Under the pieces are notes generated by a model. It was not told where the DNA came from. It did no database searches and saw nothing but the letters and a program-made list of their open reading frames with translations. 64,000 nt of DNA, from assembly GCF_002871945.2 (NCBI RefSeq), contig NZ_CP126963.1:682001-746000 (forward strand). Direction: 5' to 3'. This document shows positions 1 through 9,446 of the stretch, piece by piece (position 1 is the stretch's first letter; every line of letters begins with the position of its first letter). Origin of the DNA: Gleimia hominis. GTDB lineage: Bacteria > Actinomycetota > Actinomycetes > Actinomycetales > Actinomycetaceae. The translations under genes were made by a program, and so were the position numbers.

Positions 1-28
1 TGGCAAGCAAAAATCTAAGTAAAACTCT

Positions 29-65
29 AGGGGTGCTGATCCAAGTCGATCAGCACCCCTTTTTC
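29..65 (+). terminator. Rho-independent terminator of a gene left of the window
   Basis: A perfect 13-bp inverted repeat (29-41 with 48-60, 6-nt loop) is followed by a run of T on the + strand. It must end a + strand transcript that starts outside the window, because no gene lies before it here. Confidence 0.85.
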
Positions 66-201
66 GTCACCTTTATCAACCGATGCCTACCAGATATGGG
101 ACAGTTACCTAGTAATGCCTGCCATCTGATGGCCAGTAACCCTCAGGAGAACGCCTCCTCGCCTACCGCCAATCGCCGGCTGTTCTGAAGTGGGAGCGGG
201 C

Positions 202-1596
202 CTAGTCTTTATGCGCCACAGCTTCGGCCGCCTCATCCTTCAAAGCAGCGTCATCGCTGTCGTTCGCCTGCGCAGCCTCTTCTGCCTCGTCCGACTGCTC
301 GGTCTCCTCGGTATCCAGCAGGTACGGCTGTGCTTCTTCCTCCGTGAATTCTTCTACATCAGAGTCCGCAACGAGTTCAGTTGCCACCTCATGGTGAATC
401 TGATCAGACAAATCGGAGTTCTCCACATTCGAATCTTCGATAGTGCGAGTAAGTTCCGTGCGGTGCTTGCGCTGGAAGCGCTTGCGCGGATGCAACTTAC
501 GCTGAATCAGATCGCGTACCCGCTCGCGCCGCTCGTGTTCTTCCGTAATCTCTCCATAGGAACGCAGCCACGACACCACCAGAATTGCAACCATCGCCAC
601 GCCCAAATAACCCAGGATTGGGAACAGCCACGAAATCAGTGACTTGAACCCCAGGAAGCTGAATACGAATCCCGCCAGCGTGCTCAAAATCAATGCGGGG
701 CGGAACCAACTTGGTTTCACCGCTTCCGCACGTTTTGCGAGCGCGTAGTAGATCCCGATTGCCGTATTGAAAATCATTAGATAAATAACGATCGCCATGA
801 TTACGCCCACGGTGGGGTGAATCGCGTCCATGAGCGCGAGCATGGGCAAGTCTGCGTCTCTAACTTTATCTATTGCAGACAGTAACCCAACGGCGGACAG
901 TACCAGGAGCACGCCGAACAGAGAACCTCCTGCGACACCGCCCAGACCGGCAGCTCGGGTATTCAACTGGTCCCCACCCATGACGAGCGCCATCGAGATC
1001 GCGAGGACGAGGGCTAAGCCAACGTAGTTAATTGCCGACAGCCACCACGGGGGCATTGCGGGAGTGATCTTACTTGCCGCTTGTGCCGCAGCGGTGAACG
1101 TGAGGTCCGATTGGCTGATTGCGTAACCGGCACCGAGCACGAGTAGCACCACGATCAGCGGCGTAATCGCCCCAATCAAAGTGGTGACTTTGTCTACGTC
1201 CAGGAACCCGGCTGCAATAACCAGAACCGCCATCAGCGCAGCCCCAACCCAGATGGGCAGGCCGAACTGCTGATTCAGGTTAGCGCCCCCACCTGCGATC
1301 ATTACGAATCCGAAGCAGAAGAGGGTGAATATGAGGATACCGTCCAGAATCCAAGACACTATCGGGTGGGTTACCTCGTCCAGCACAGACTTGTGCTCAC
1401 GAGCCCGGTAATAGGAGCCTAACTGCAAAATAGCATCCCCGGAAATCGCCATGACAATCCCGGTTATGACTGCGCCGACAACCCCCCACTTACCGAATGC
1501 GACAAAGTACTGCAGGAGCTCTTGTCCGGATGCAAACCCAGCCCCCACAACCATGCCTAGGAACGCCATCGCGATTTTAATTATTTTTTTGAACAT
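202..1596 (-). CDS. YkvI-like membrane transporter of the APC/LeuT-fold type
   Basis: The 464-residue protein has about ten hydrophobic segments and the N-terminal glycine-rich helix typical of YkvI-like proteins (GMVVGAGFASGQE, residues about 13-26). YkvI members belong to the LeuT-fold transporter superfamily; their substrates are mostly unknown. The open frame runs upstream to 1755, but the first 53 codons do not look like protein. I chose the ATG at 1596, which begins MFKKIIKIAMAFLG and has AGAAAG upstream. After the last membrane segment a basic stretch of about 30 residues is followed by a long, very acidic cytoplasmic tail (last ~75 residues rich in E, D and A), which is not a usual feature of the family. 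The gene is divergent from the metallophosphoesterase at 1741. The substrate cannot be read from the sequence. Confidence 0.8.
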   Translation of the reverse strand: MFKKIIKIAMAFLGMVVGAGFASGQELLQYFVAFGKWGVVGAVITGIVMAISGDAILQLGSYYRAREHKSVLDEVTHPIVSWILDGILIFTLFCFGFVMIAGGGANLNQQFGLPIWVGAALMAVLVIAAGFLDVDKVTTLIGAITPLIVVLLVLGAGYAISQSDLTFTAAAQAASKITPAMPPWWLSAINYVGLALVLAISMALVMGGDQLNTRAAGLGGVAGGSLFGVLLVLSAVGLLSAIDKVRDADLPMLALMDAIHPTVGVIMAIVIYLMIFNTAIGIYYALAKRAEAVKPSWFRPALILSTLAGFVFSFLGFKSLISWLFPILGYLGVAMVAILVVSWLRSYGEITEEHERRERVRDLIQRKLHPRKRFQRKHRTELTRTIEDSNVENSDLSDQIHHEVATELVADSDVEEFTEEEAQPYLLDTEETEQSDEAEEAAQANDSDDAALKDEAAEAVAHKD

Positions 1597-1740
1597 GTGC
1601 TTTCTACCATTAAAGGTCTCTCGGGGCTTCGAACGGTTCAACGTTACCGACAAAACCCGCCCAATGCATATGGAGTGTGGCGGAAGGTACGTGAAAACTA
1701 CGAGGTGTTCGTCACGGTAGTTTCCTGATACTTTTATTAC

Positions 1741-2616
1741 ATGCGAATAATTCAAATCTCAGAATTTCATCTTCGCTCAGACGGAAAGCTATCGTTTCAA
1801 AAATGTGATACCCGCGCGTTCGTCGCGAAAACCATCGATTGGTTGAGGGATCTAAAACCGTACGATTTACCAAATTACTTTGTGGTAAGCGGTGACTTGG
1901 CTGAAGGTGGTACCCGCGAGGGGCTAGAGATGGTGCGTGAGGAGCTCGCTCGCCTCCCGCGCCCCGCCTACGTGGTTCCAGGTAACCACGATGACCGCAA
2001 CCTGTACTTGGAGATGCTGCCCGACAACGCTCCAGTTGCCACTGACATCGCCCCCTATATCTGCTACACGGTAGAGTCACAACCCGTTCGTTCCGTGTTC
2101 ATCGACACGTCCTTACCGGGTAAACACTGGGGTGGTTTAGCAGACCCGGTGGCTAACTGGCTCGAAGCCCAGCTGGACGCCCACCCCACCACCCCCACGA
2201 TAGTGTTTGGACACCACCCACCGTTTGAATCCGGGTTGCCCGCCATGGACGAAGGGTTTGAGAACCGCGAACGTATGGCGCAAATATTTGAACAGCACAA
2301 AGACCACATAATCTATTGCTGCGGGCACCTGCACACCCCACTGATCACCACGTGGCACGGGGTCTCTTGCCGCGTCAGCCCCGCGGTGTGCATGCAGATG
2401 GAAGTCGATTTCCGCACGCCCGAAAGCCCAGACGTCACCGCTCAAGAGCGTGAACACGGCTTCAAAGGTGGCGGTGACCGGTTCTACCTAGCGAACCCCG
2501 CCTGCTATATCCACAACTTCGTAGACGGGCAGGTCAACACCCACTACGTACCCATTCCAGTGGGCGCCGACTACTCTGGTCCTTGGCCGTTCAAATACTA
2601 CGAGGGAGAACACTGA
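1741..2616 (+). CDS. Metallophosphoesterase (class III phosphodiesterase-like)
   Basis: The 291-residue protein has the calcineurin-like metallophosphoesterase motifs in order: SEFH (7-10), SGD (50-52), GNHD (81-84), GHH (157-159) and GHLH (195-198). The overall layout resembles CpdA/GpdQ-type phosphodiesterases, which hydrolyse phosphodiesters such as cyclic nucleotides or glycerophosphodiesters with a bimetal centre. The first motif is normally D-x-H, and here the aspartate is glutamate. There is no signal peptide, so it should act in the cytoplasm. Its TGA overlaps the ATG of the following MFS transporter by one base. That suggests translational coupling and a transporter that brings in the substrate or exports the product. 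The substrate is not known. Confidence 0.8.
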   Translation: MRIIQISEFHLRSDGKLSFQKCDTRAFVAKTIDWLRDLKPYDLPNYFVVSGDLAEGGTREGLEMVREELARLPRPAYVVPGNHDDRNLYLEMLPDNAPVATDIAPYICYTVESQPVRSVFIDTSLPGKHWGGLADPVANWLEAQLDAHPTTPTIVFGHHPPFESGLPAMDEGFENRERMAQIFEQHKDHIIYCCGHLHTPLITTWHGVSCRVSPAVCMQMEVDFRTPESPDVTAQEREHGFKGGGDRFYLANPACYIHNFVDGQVNTHYVPIPVGADYSGPWPFKYYEGEH

Positions 2617-3953
2617 TGACCGCCATCGCAACCCGAGTAACGGCTGATCGGCAACCTAGCTTACGACGCGTCGCAGCGGTGACTCTATTTGACTCCTCGA
2701 TCCAGTGGTACTGCTTTTTGCTGTACGGTACAGCGGCCGGCACCGTATTCGACACCGTGTTCTTCTCGCAAGTGTCCGATCGGACCACCGCGCTAATCCT
2801 GTCTTACCTCTCGTTCGCCATCGGATACATTGCCGGCCCCTTCGGCGCCATCTTTTTTGGCAACCTTGGGGATAAACACGGACGCAAGTTCACGATGTAC
2901 ACCTCCCTTCTCACCATGGGGGTTTCCACTGCGGTGATCGGCCTGCTACCTTCCGCCGCTGCATCTGGCGTATGGGTAGTGGTCGTACTGCAACTAATGC
3001 GCCTACTGCAATGCTTTGGCCGCGGTGGCACGTGGGGCGGGTCAATTCTCATGGCGTACGAAAACGTGCCCGAAAATAAACGCTCCCTATACGCCGCGAT
3101 CCCCCAAATTGGCCTGCCACTAGGGTTCGGTTTGTCGTCACTTGCGATCGCGCTCCCCGCCTACCTGCTGGACGAGCACGTGTTCCTCTCGTGGGGATGG
3201 CGCTTCCCGTTCTTGCTGGCCGTAGTGCTAACCGCAATCGTGGTGTACGCCAAAGACCACATGATGGAAACCGAGGACTTTAAAAAAGCCCAAGAACGCA
3301 TGGAACAGATGGATGCAGCCCAAGCGAAAGAAAGTTTGGGGTTCATCGCAATGTGTAAAGGGTACTGGCGGACCCTGCTGCTGGGTTGCGGAACCCGGTG
3401 GGTAGATGGAACGTTCTACAACATTTTTATAGTCTGGATCATGGCGTACCTGCACGCCTACCACAACACTCCCCTGCTGCACACGTACATAATCACGATT
3501 GTTGCGTGTATCTTTAAGATCCCGTTCACTTTTATTGGTGGCCACATCGCGCAGCGAATCGGAAACGCGAAAACCTTTATGATCGGCGCGGTCTTATCCG
3601 CACTGATGTCCATCCCCACACTGAAGCTCATCGAATGGTCGGACGGGGAAATTTTCCTCACCACCACCGTGATCGTCCTGGGCTGGTCTGGCGCGTTTAC
3701 CCTGGTGTGGGCGTCAATGGGGGCCCTGTGGTCCTCATACTTTGAACCGGAAGTGCGTTACTCCGGAATCTCATTCGTCTACCACGTGCCGTCGTTTCTG
3801 GTGGCTGGTATCGTTCCGTCCGTGTGCACATACCTGGTGTCCGTAGTTGACGGAGACACGATCCTAGTGGGATTATTCTCTACCATAACCGCGTTCATCT
3901 CCGTGCTGTGTGCATACGTGCTCGCTAAGCGGCATGCCGCGGGGAAACGCTGA
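2616..3953 (+). CDS. MFS transporter, metabolite:H+ symporter type
   Basis: The 445-residue protein has 12 predicted membrane segments and the MFS loop 2-3 signature region (GNLGDKHGRKFTMY, about residues 84-97). It resembles the MHS subgroup (shikimate, proline/betaine and dicarboxylate symporters). The ATG at 2616 is preceded by GAGGGAG and overlaps the stop codon of the metallophosphoesterase, so the two are probably made together. A 12-residue upstream extension in the same frame lies inside the previous gene and was not used. Nothing in the sequence fixes the substrate. The partner gene suggests an organophosphate or its hydrolysis product (inference). Confidence 0.8.
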   Translation: MTAIATRVTADRQPSLRRVAAVTLFDSSIQWYCFLLYGTAAGTVFDTVFFSQVSDRTTALILSYLSFAIGYIAGPFGAIFFGNLGDKHGRKFTMYTSLLTMGVSTAVIGLLPSAAASGVWVVVVLQLMRLLQCFGRGGTWGGSILMAYENVPENKRSLYAAIPQIGLPLGFGLSSLAIALPAYLLDEHVFLSWGWRFPFLLAVVLTAIVVYAKDHMMETEDFKKAQERMEQMDAAQAKESLGFIAMCKGYWRTLLLGCGTRWVDGTFYNIFIVWIMAYLHAYHNTPLLHTYIITIVACIFKIPFTFIGGHIAQRIGNAKTFMIGAVLSALMSIPTLKLIEWSDGEIFLTTTVIVLGWSGAFTLVWASMGALWSSYFEPEVRYSGISFVYHVPSFLVAGIVPSVCTYLVSVVDGDTILVGLFSTITAFISVLCAYVLAKRHAAGKR

Positions 3954-4030
3954 GATAAACAGGCGTTACTCGCCAATGAACCCCGCTTGAGCACTTTCAG
4001 TTCACAGCGGACTGAAGCAGGCAACAAATA

Positions 4031-4074
4031 ACCTCCGGATGAATTCCAACCCATTTTCGTCCGGAGGTGTTTTA
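4031..4074 (+). terminator. Terminator after the MFS gene
   Basis: An inverted repeat (ACCTCCGGATGAA, 4031-4043, with TTCGTCCGGAGGT, 4056-4068, one G-T pair) is followed by GTTTTAT. It separates the phosphoesterase-MFS pair from nhaC. The rest of 3954-4147 shows only the ribosome binding site of nhaC (TTGGAGGG). Confidence 0.75.
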
Positions 4075-4147
4075 TACCGTTTTATGCATGTTTATCGCTA
4101 GTTGTGTATGGTTATTCTCGGTTTGTTTTTCTTTGGAGGGATAAGAA

Positions 4148-5692
4148 ATGGAGAATATGGGGATAATCTCCCTGATACCACCGGTTCTAGCTATCGGGCT
4201 GTCCATTGCGTTTAGACGCGTGGAAGTATCCCTATTCGCCGCACTATTTGTTGGTCTACTCATTATTCTGCACGGCAACCCGGTGGGCACCAGCATGTCC
4301 CTCGTCAAGGACTACTTAATCGAACAAGCCACAGATTCGTACAACGCAGGCGTACTCGTACTCCTATTTTTCATCGGTGGATTCGTTGCCCTCGTAGAAA
4401 AATCTGGCGGGGGCAACGCCCTGGCGGAACGCAGTGAAAAACTCATCACCTCTCGCACACGCGCCCAATTCGCCACCTGGCTCGGATCACTCGCAATCTT
4501 CTTCTCCGACCTCGGCACCCCACTGATCCTGGGCCCCATCTTCGAAAACATCTACGACAAAGTGAAATCCTCACGCGAAAAACTCGCGTGGATACTCGAC
4601 TCCACCATGTCGCCCGTAGCCGTACTCATCCCCTTCATCGGATGGGGCATATACATCATGGGACTAATCGCAGACGCGTTCGACCGTGCCCACATCAACG
4701 CATCCGAATTCACCACGTTCGTACACGTGATCCCCTTCCAAATGTACGCAATCCTCACCGTACTGTCGGTGCCCGTCGTTATCTTCGCCAACGCAGATTT
4801 CGGCCCCATGCGCCGCGCCGAAGCCCGCACCGCCTACCAAAACCAGCGTTACTGGCCGGGGTCGAAACCACTTCGGGGGCAAAACACACAGCAAAACGAA
4901 ACCCCTAAAGCAAGCCGCGCCACACTCATCTGGCTGCCACTCGCGGTCCTCTTCACCACCCTTTTTGGGATCCTTATTTCACAAGGATTTCCCGTAAAAC
5001 AGGTTCCCGGCAACGAGTTCCGCGCAGCTCTTTCCACCGCCTACCTGTTCGCCGCGATCACCCTCGTGGTACTCATGCTCCTCTACAAAGTGAGCTCACT
5101 TGGGAGCGTATTCTCTACGTATGTAAAAGGCATGGAACGGATGATTAACTTAGTAATAATCCTGGTGCTCGCCTGGAGCCTCGGCGCACTTCTAGACAAA
5201 ATGGGCACTGCCAACTACATTGTGGAAATCCTGCAGGGCAACATCCCCGGTTTCTTAGTGCCCGCGCTCGTGTTTATCGCAGCCGGCCTCATGTCGTTTG
5301 CCACAGGCAGTTCGTGGGGAACGTTCGCGATCATGATTCCCCTCGCGATCCCCATTGCCCAAGGTTTAAACGCCCCCATGCTCGTGTGCATCGGCGCCGT
5401 CTTATCGGGCGGCATTTTCGGTGACCACTGCTCCCCGATCTCCGACTCCACCATCCTCGCCTCCACAGGTGCCGCCGCCGACCACATCGACCACGTGCGC
5501 ACCCAAATCCCCTACGCCCTCACCAACGGCACGATCGTGCTCCTCATGTTTATCGTCGCCGGCATCACCGCGAACCCCTACACCGTTGTCCTCGGCATCA
5601 TCCTCATGATCGTGAGTTTCGTAACGATTGGCCGCCTCATGCGAAAACGCGACGACGCCTACGCGCAGATACCCCAACCTCAAACGCATTAG
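4148..5692 (+). CDS. nhaC: Na+/H+ antiporter, NhaC family
   Basis: The 514-residue integral membrane protein has about 11-12 hydrophobic segments. The NhaC signatures are visible: FFSDLGTPLILGPIFENI near residues 118-135 and the conserved GDHCSPISDSTILAS motif near residues 425-439. The family exchanges Na+ for H+, or in some members malate and lactate, across the cytoplasmic membrane. The start is supported by TTGGAGGG eight bases before the ATG. The gene stands alone between the MFS gene and the alpha-glucosidase gene. The ion specificity cannot be decided from the sequence. Confidence 0.85.
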   Translation: MENMGIISLIPPVLAIGLSIAFRRVEVSLFAALFVGLLIILHGNPVGTSMSLVKDYLIEQATDSYNAGVLVLLFFIGGFVALVEKSGGGNALAERSEKLITSRTRAQFATWLGSLAIFFSDLGTPLILGPIFENIYDKVKSSREKLAWILDSTMSPVAVLIPFIGWGIYIMGLIADAFDRAHINASEFTTFVHVIPFQMYAILTVLSVPVVIFANADFGPMRRAEARTAYQNQRYWPGSKPLRGQNTQQNETPKASRATLIWLPLAVLFTTLFGILISQGFPVKQVPGNEFRAALSTAYLFAAITLVVLMLLYKVSSLGSVFSTYVKGMERMINLVIILVLAWSLGALLDKMGTANYIVEILQGNIPGFLVPALVFIAAGLMSFATGSSWGTFAIMIPLAIPIAQGLNAPMLVCIGAVLSGGIFGDHCSPISDSTILASTGAAADHIDHVRTQIPYALTNGTIVLLMFIVAGITANPYTVVLGIILMIVSFVTIGRLMRKRDDAYAQIPQPQTH

Positions 5693-5817
5693 ACAAAACC
5701 CATCCCAATCCTGGCTGACCACCCAAAACCCAAGCCCAACTACGCACCCAACCAAGTGGACACGTAAACTTGAGTGAGAACAGTTCGTGACCCCTAGTTT
5801 TAGAACGAGGCAGTGAA

Positions 5818-7572
5818 ATGACACAGTTCGTACTACCAACCCCCACCGCAAAACGCAGGTTTGACTCCAGCGACCCGAACTGGTGGCGGCAAGCAGTCGT
5901 CTACCAAATCTACCCCCGCTCCTTCCAAGACAGTAACGGCGACGGAATTGGAGACTTCCAAGGCATCATTTCGCGAATCGACTACCTAGAAAAACTCGGG
6001 ATCGACGCCGTCTGGCTCAGCCCGTTCTACCCCTCCCAACTCGCTGACGGTGGCTACGACGTGGACGACTACCGGGACGTAGACCCGCGCATCGGTACGC
6101 TCGAAGACTTCGATGAACTCGCCACGAAACTACACGAACGTGGTATTCGCATCATTATTGACATCGTGCCAAACCACACGTCTAACCGGCACCAAATGTT
6201 CAAAGAAGCCGTTGCTGCCGGCCCCGGATCACCAGAACGCGACCGGTACATCTTCCGCGACGGACGCGGCGAACACGGCGAACTGCCGCCATCCGACTGG
6301 GAATCCACGTTCGGTGGGCGCGCCTGGACCCAAGTTGAGGACGGCCAGTGGTACTACCATTTCTTCGCGCGGGAACAACCGGATCTGAACTGGCGCAACC
6401 CAGAGGTGAAAGAAGAGTTCTTAGAAACCCTCCGCTTCTGGTCTGACCGTGGAGTCGACGGCTTCCGCATCGACGTGGCCCATGGGTTGGCAAAAGACCT
6501 CCCGGAAATCCTGCCCACCCAAGAGCAGTTAGATGCCCTCCCTCACGACGGTAAACACCCCCTGTGGGACCGCGACGACGTGCAGGATATTTACGCCACG
6601 TGGCGGGAAGTATTTAACTCATACGACCCACCCCGCACCGCCGTGGCAGAAGCCTGGGTGCATCCCGATCGGATTCCCCGCTACGCAAACCCGCAGAGCC
6701 TGGGACAAGCCTTCAACTTCGACCTGCTAAAAGCGAACTTCGATGCAGGTGAGTTCCGGCAGATCGTTACGCACAACCTGAAACTAGCTAAAACCTCAGG
6801 TTCTTCGAGCACGTGGGTACTGAACAATCACGACGTGGTGCGCCACCCCACCCGCTACGGGCTCCCACCCTCAAAACACACGGCCGGAAGCGTGCTCGAC
6901 AACGAACCGGGCCCAGAATCTGAATGGCTCCTCTCCGGTGGCAAGCACCCGCACTTGGACCGCGAGAAAGGTGCGCGCCGCGCTCAAGCCGCAACCGCGT
7001 TCATGCTTGCCCTCCCAGGATCTGCCTACATTTACCAGGGTGAGGAACTGGGATTGCACGAGGTGGTTGAAATCATGCCCGCCGAGCGGCAAGACCCCAC
7101 GTACTTCCGCACACAAGCCACGCAGATTGGGCGTGACGGCTGCCGCGTACCCATCCCATGGACGCAGGAGCGCCCCGCATTCGGCTTCAGCACCGCGCAA
7201 GCACACCTACCGCAACCAGATTGGTTCGCGAACTTCAGCGTAGAAACTGAAGAGGCGGACAGTGGGTCGTTCTTGCATTTCTACCGCGCAGCCCTGGCCT
7301 GGCGCGCCGCCATGGAGGGCGACGAAACATTACAGTGGTGCGAAGACCTGTGCACAAACAACGTACTCGCATTTGAGCGCCCCGGCGGATGGGTGTGCGT
7401 CACGAACTTCGGTTCCGGCCCCATCGAACTGCCTCAAACTACCAGCCCAGACACGGAAGCAAATTCGCGTCTAGAAGACGTGGTGCTATCCACCCAACCG
7501 CTCGTGCGTTCCACCGACTCTGCTACACAGATCCCCGGTGAAACCACCGTGTGGATTCGGGCAGCGCAGTAA
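5818..7572 (+). CDS. GH13 alpha-glucosidase / oligo-1,6-glucosidase
   Basis: The 584-residue protein is a cytoplasmic GH13 enzyme that releases glucose from short alpha-glucosides. The (beta/alpha)8 barrel begins at NWWRQAVVYQIYPRSF. Conserved regions are DIVPNHT (115-121), GFRIDVAH with the nucleophile Asp219, AVAEAW with the acid/base Glu278, and NNHD with Asp339. Valine after the nucleophile is found in 1,6-preferring members, where maltases have threonine, so isomaltose-type substrates are plausible. There is no signal peptide. The gene is convergent with, and only three bases from, the sugar ABC importer genes, which probably supply its substrate. The ATG has GAGG upstream. Confidence 0.9.
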   Translation: MTQFVLPTPTAKRRFDSSDPNWWRQAVVYQIYPRSFQDSNGDGIGDFQGIISRIDYLEKLGIDAVWLSPFYPSQLADGGYDVDDYRDVDPRIGTLEDFDELATKLHERGIRIIIDIVPNHTSNRHQMFKEAVAAGPGSPERDRYIFRDGRGEHGELPPSDWESTFGGRAWTQVEDGQWYYHFFAREQPDLNWRNPEVKEEFLETLRFWSDRGVDGFRIDVAHGLAKDLPEILPTQEQLDALPHDGKHPLWDRDDVQDIYATWREVFNSYDPPRTAVAEAWVHPDRIPRYANPQSLGQAFNFDLLKANFDAGEFRQIVTHNLKLAKTSGSSSTWVLNNHDVVRHPTRYGLPPSKHTAGSVLDNEPGPESEWLLSGGKHPHLDREKGARRAQAATAFMLALPGSAYIYQGEELGLHEVVEIMPAERQDPTYFRTQATQIGRDGCRVPIPWTQERPAFGFSTAQAHLPQPDWFANFSVETEEADSGSFLHFYRAALAWRAAMEGDETLQWCEDLCTNNVLAFERPGGWVCVTNFGSGPIELPQTTSPDTEANSRLEDVVLSTQPLVRSTDSATQIPGETTVWIRAAQ

Positions 7573-7575
7573 GCA

Positions 7576-8475
7576 TCAACCTTTCACAGCGCCCTGGGTG
7601 ACACTTGCCATTACCCAGCGCTGTGAAAACAAGTACGCCACAATCGCCGGGGCCATCGCCATCAAATACGACGCAAACGCAATGTTGTAGTTGTTGGAAA
7701 ACTGGGTTTGGAACTGGTTTTGCCGCACCGGTAGTGTCTGCCACTGGGGGTCAGAAATCATGAGGGACGGCAGCATGAAGTCGTTCCACGCGTACAAGAA
7801 CGCGAAGATCCCCACGGTGGCAGCCATCGGGGTAAGCAGTGGCATAATCAGTTTCCAAAACACTTGCCACGTGGTGGCGCCATCGATCCGCGCGCTTTCT
7901 TCTAACTCCAGTGGAATGGACCTCAAGAACGCGGTAAACAGCATTACGCTGAACGCCATCTGAAACATGGTGGACAACACCACCACGCCCACGGGGTTAT
8001 CTAAATGCAACCGGCCGGTCATTTGGATCTGTGGTAAAGCGACTACGGGGAATGGGATGAACATCATCGCCATGATGTAGAAAAACGAGTAGCGGAAAAA
8101 CCGTTTCTCCCAGTTGCGCACCACCGCGTACGCAACCATGGCCGCCAAAATAATGGTGCACACCACCGTGCCGGCAGTTACGAACACGGACACGAACGCG
8201 CCCTTAGGGAAATCCGTGAGCGACCACGCTTGCGTAAAACCTTCCAGGCTGAACGGGTTTGGCATTGAGAATGCTTTGCCGTCCACCGCCTGGCCCGTGG
8301 TTTTAAGCGCCATTGAAATAGCGACGAAGAACGGGAGGATCACCGTGACCGAACACAGGATCAGCACTATGGTGGTGGACCAGTTTACGCGCTCTTTGCG
8401 GGTTTTTACGCTGCCCGCTCTTTGTCTGCGCGCGGACGACGAGGGGCTTGACAGTGTTTGTGTGTGTGCGGACAT
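7576..8475 (-). CDS. Carbohydrate ABC transporter permease, MalG type
   Basis: The roughly 299-residue inner-membrane permease has six hydrophobic segments and the EAA loop (LEESARIDGATTWQVFWKLI) that docks the ATPase. It pairs with the MalF-type permease immediately upstream; the stop of that gene (8477) is one base from the ATG used here (8475). A GTG at 8496 or ATG at 8487 in the same frame are alternative starts: GGAAGGA lies 12 bases before the ATG at 8475 and directly abuts 8487. No ATPase gene is present in the cluster, so a shared MsiK-type ATPase encoded elsewhere is likely (known for actinobacterial sugar importers; inference here). Confidence 0.85.
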   Translation of the reverse strand: MSAHTQTLSSPSSSARRQRAGSVKTRKERVNWSTTIVLILCSVTVILPFFVAISMALKTTGQAVDGKAFSMPNPFSLEGFTQAWSLTDFPKGAFVSVFVTAGTVVCTIILAAMVAYAVVRNWEKRFFRYSFFYIMAMMFIPFPVVALPQIQMTGRLHLDNPVGVVVLSTMFQMAFSVMLFTAFLRSIPLELEESARIDGATTWQVFWKLIMPLLTPMAATVGIFAFLYAWNDFMLPSLMISDPQWQTLPVRQNQFQTQFSNNYNIAFASYLMAMAPAIVAYLFSQRWVMASVTQGAVKG

Positions 8476-8476
8476 T

Positions 8477-9433
8477 TTAGATCGCATTCCTTCCACGCGT
8501 TAGCGACAGTTGCAGTATCGCCAGGGCAATCGCCAGGATGAAAAATATTGTGGCATTCGCCATCTGGTAGGCGTAGTCCCCACCGAAAAACCCAGTGATA
8601 ATAGTGAGGGCGACCGAGCGGGTTGCCGTACCCGGCCCGCCCCCAGTGAGTCCCACAATAATGTCGTAGGAGTTCAGGTAGTTCTTAAACCCAATCACAA
8701 TATTGATAACCACGTATCCGAACACGAGCGGCAGCGTTATGCGCATCATTTGCTGCCATCTTGAGGCTCCATCAATCGCGGCGGCTTCGTACACATCCGT
8801 GGGGATTGACAGTAGGCCCGCAATGTAAATCAGCAGCATGGTCGGCATTGATTGCCATGCAGTTACGATCACGACCGCGAGCCACGCCCAGTTTGGGTCA
8901 CTGAGGATGCTTTGTTCCAACCAGCTTATCCCCAGAACCTGCCCAACGTTCGGCAGCGTGGTGGAGAACAGGAAGTTGAACACGTACGCAATGATGATGC
9001 CAGAAATCACCATTGGGAGAACGAACACGGCTCGGAGGGTGACTTTGAACTTTATCTTCGCGGTTAACCCAACCGCAAGTAAGAAGGAAATAATGTTCAC
9101 GATAATGACGGTCACCAGCGAGAACCCGAGGGTGAAGAAGTAGCTTTGTCGGATCGCTGGATCGGCGAATAAGGTCTTGTAGTTCGCCAGTCCGATAAAG
9201 TCCCATTCCCCTACCCCAATGTAGTTGGTGAGCCCAAAGAAGAATCCGACTATTGCAGGCACCGTGATCACCAGCGTGATCAGTATCAACGTGGGGAGCA
9301 AGAAAAACCAGTAGATTGGCTCTACTGATAGGCGCCGGTGCTTCTTGCGCCCCTGCTTGGAACTAACCGGTTTGCTGCGAGCCGATTTGCTGCGGCCCGG
9401 CGTAGCCGCTGGAGCATATTCAGTGGACATCAT
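8477..9433 (-). CDS. Carbohydrate ABC transporter permease, MalF type
   Basis: The 318-residue permease has a basic cytoplasmic N-terminus (about 35 residues rich in K, R and S), six membrane segments and the EAA loop (YEAAAIDGASRWQQMMRITLP). It forms the translocation channel with the MalG-type protein downstream. The gene begins with two adjacent ATG codons (9433 and 9430). It follows the binding-protein gene after 13 bases, giving the order binding protein, MalF, MalG in one operon. Confidence 0.88.
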   Translation of the reverse strand: MMSTEYAPAATPGRSKSARSKPVSSKQGRKKHRRLSVEPIYWFFLLPTLILITLVITVPAIVGFFFGLTNYIGVGEWDFIGLANYKTLFADPAIRQSYFFTLGFSLVTVIIVNIISFLLAVGLTAKIKFKVTLRAVFVLPMVISGIIIAYVFNFLFSTTLPNVGQVLGISWLEQSILSDPNWAWLAVVIVTAWQSMPTMLLIYIAGLLSIPTDVYEAAAIDGASRWQQMMRITLPLVFGYVVINIVIGFKNYLNSYDIIVGLTGGGPGTATRSVALTIITGFFGGDYAYQMANATIFFILAIALAILQLSLTRGRNAI

Positions 9434-9446
9434 GTCGCCTCTTTTC

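Noticed and set aside
190..642. 150-codon + strand frame
   Set aside because: It is antisense to the acidic tail of the YkvI-like gene, and its Arg/Leu-rich sequence is what an antisense of E/D/A codons gives.
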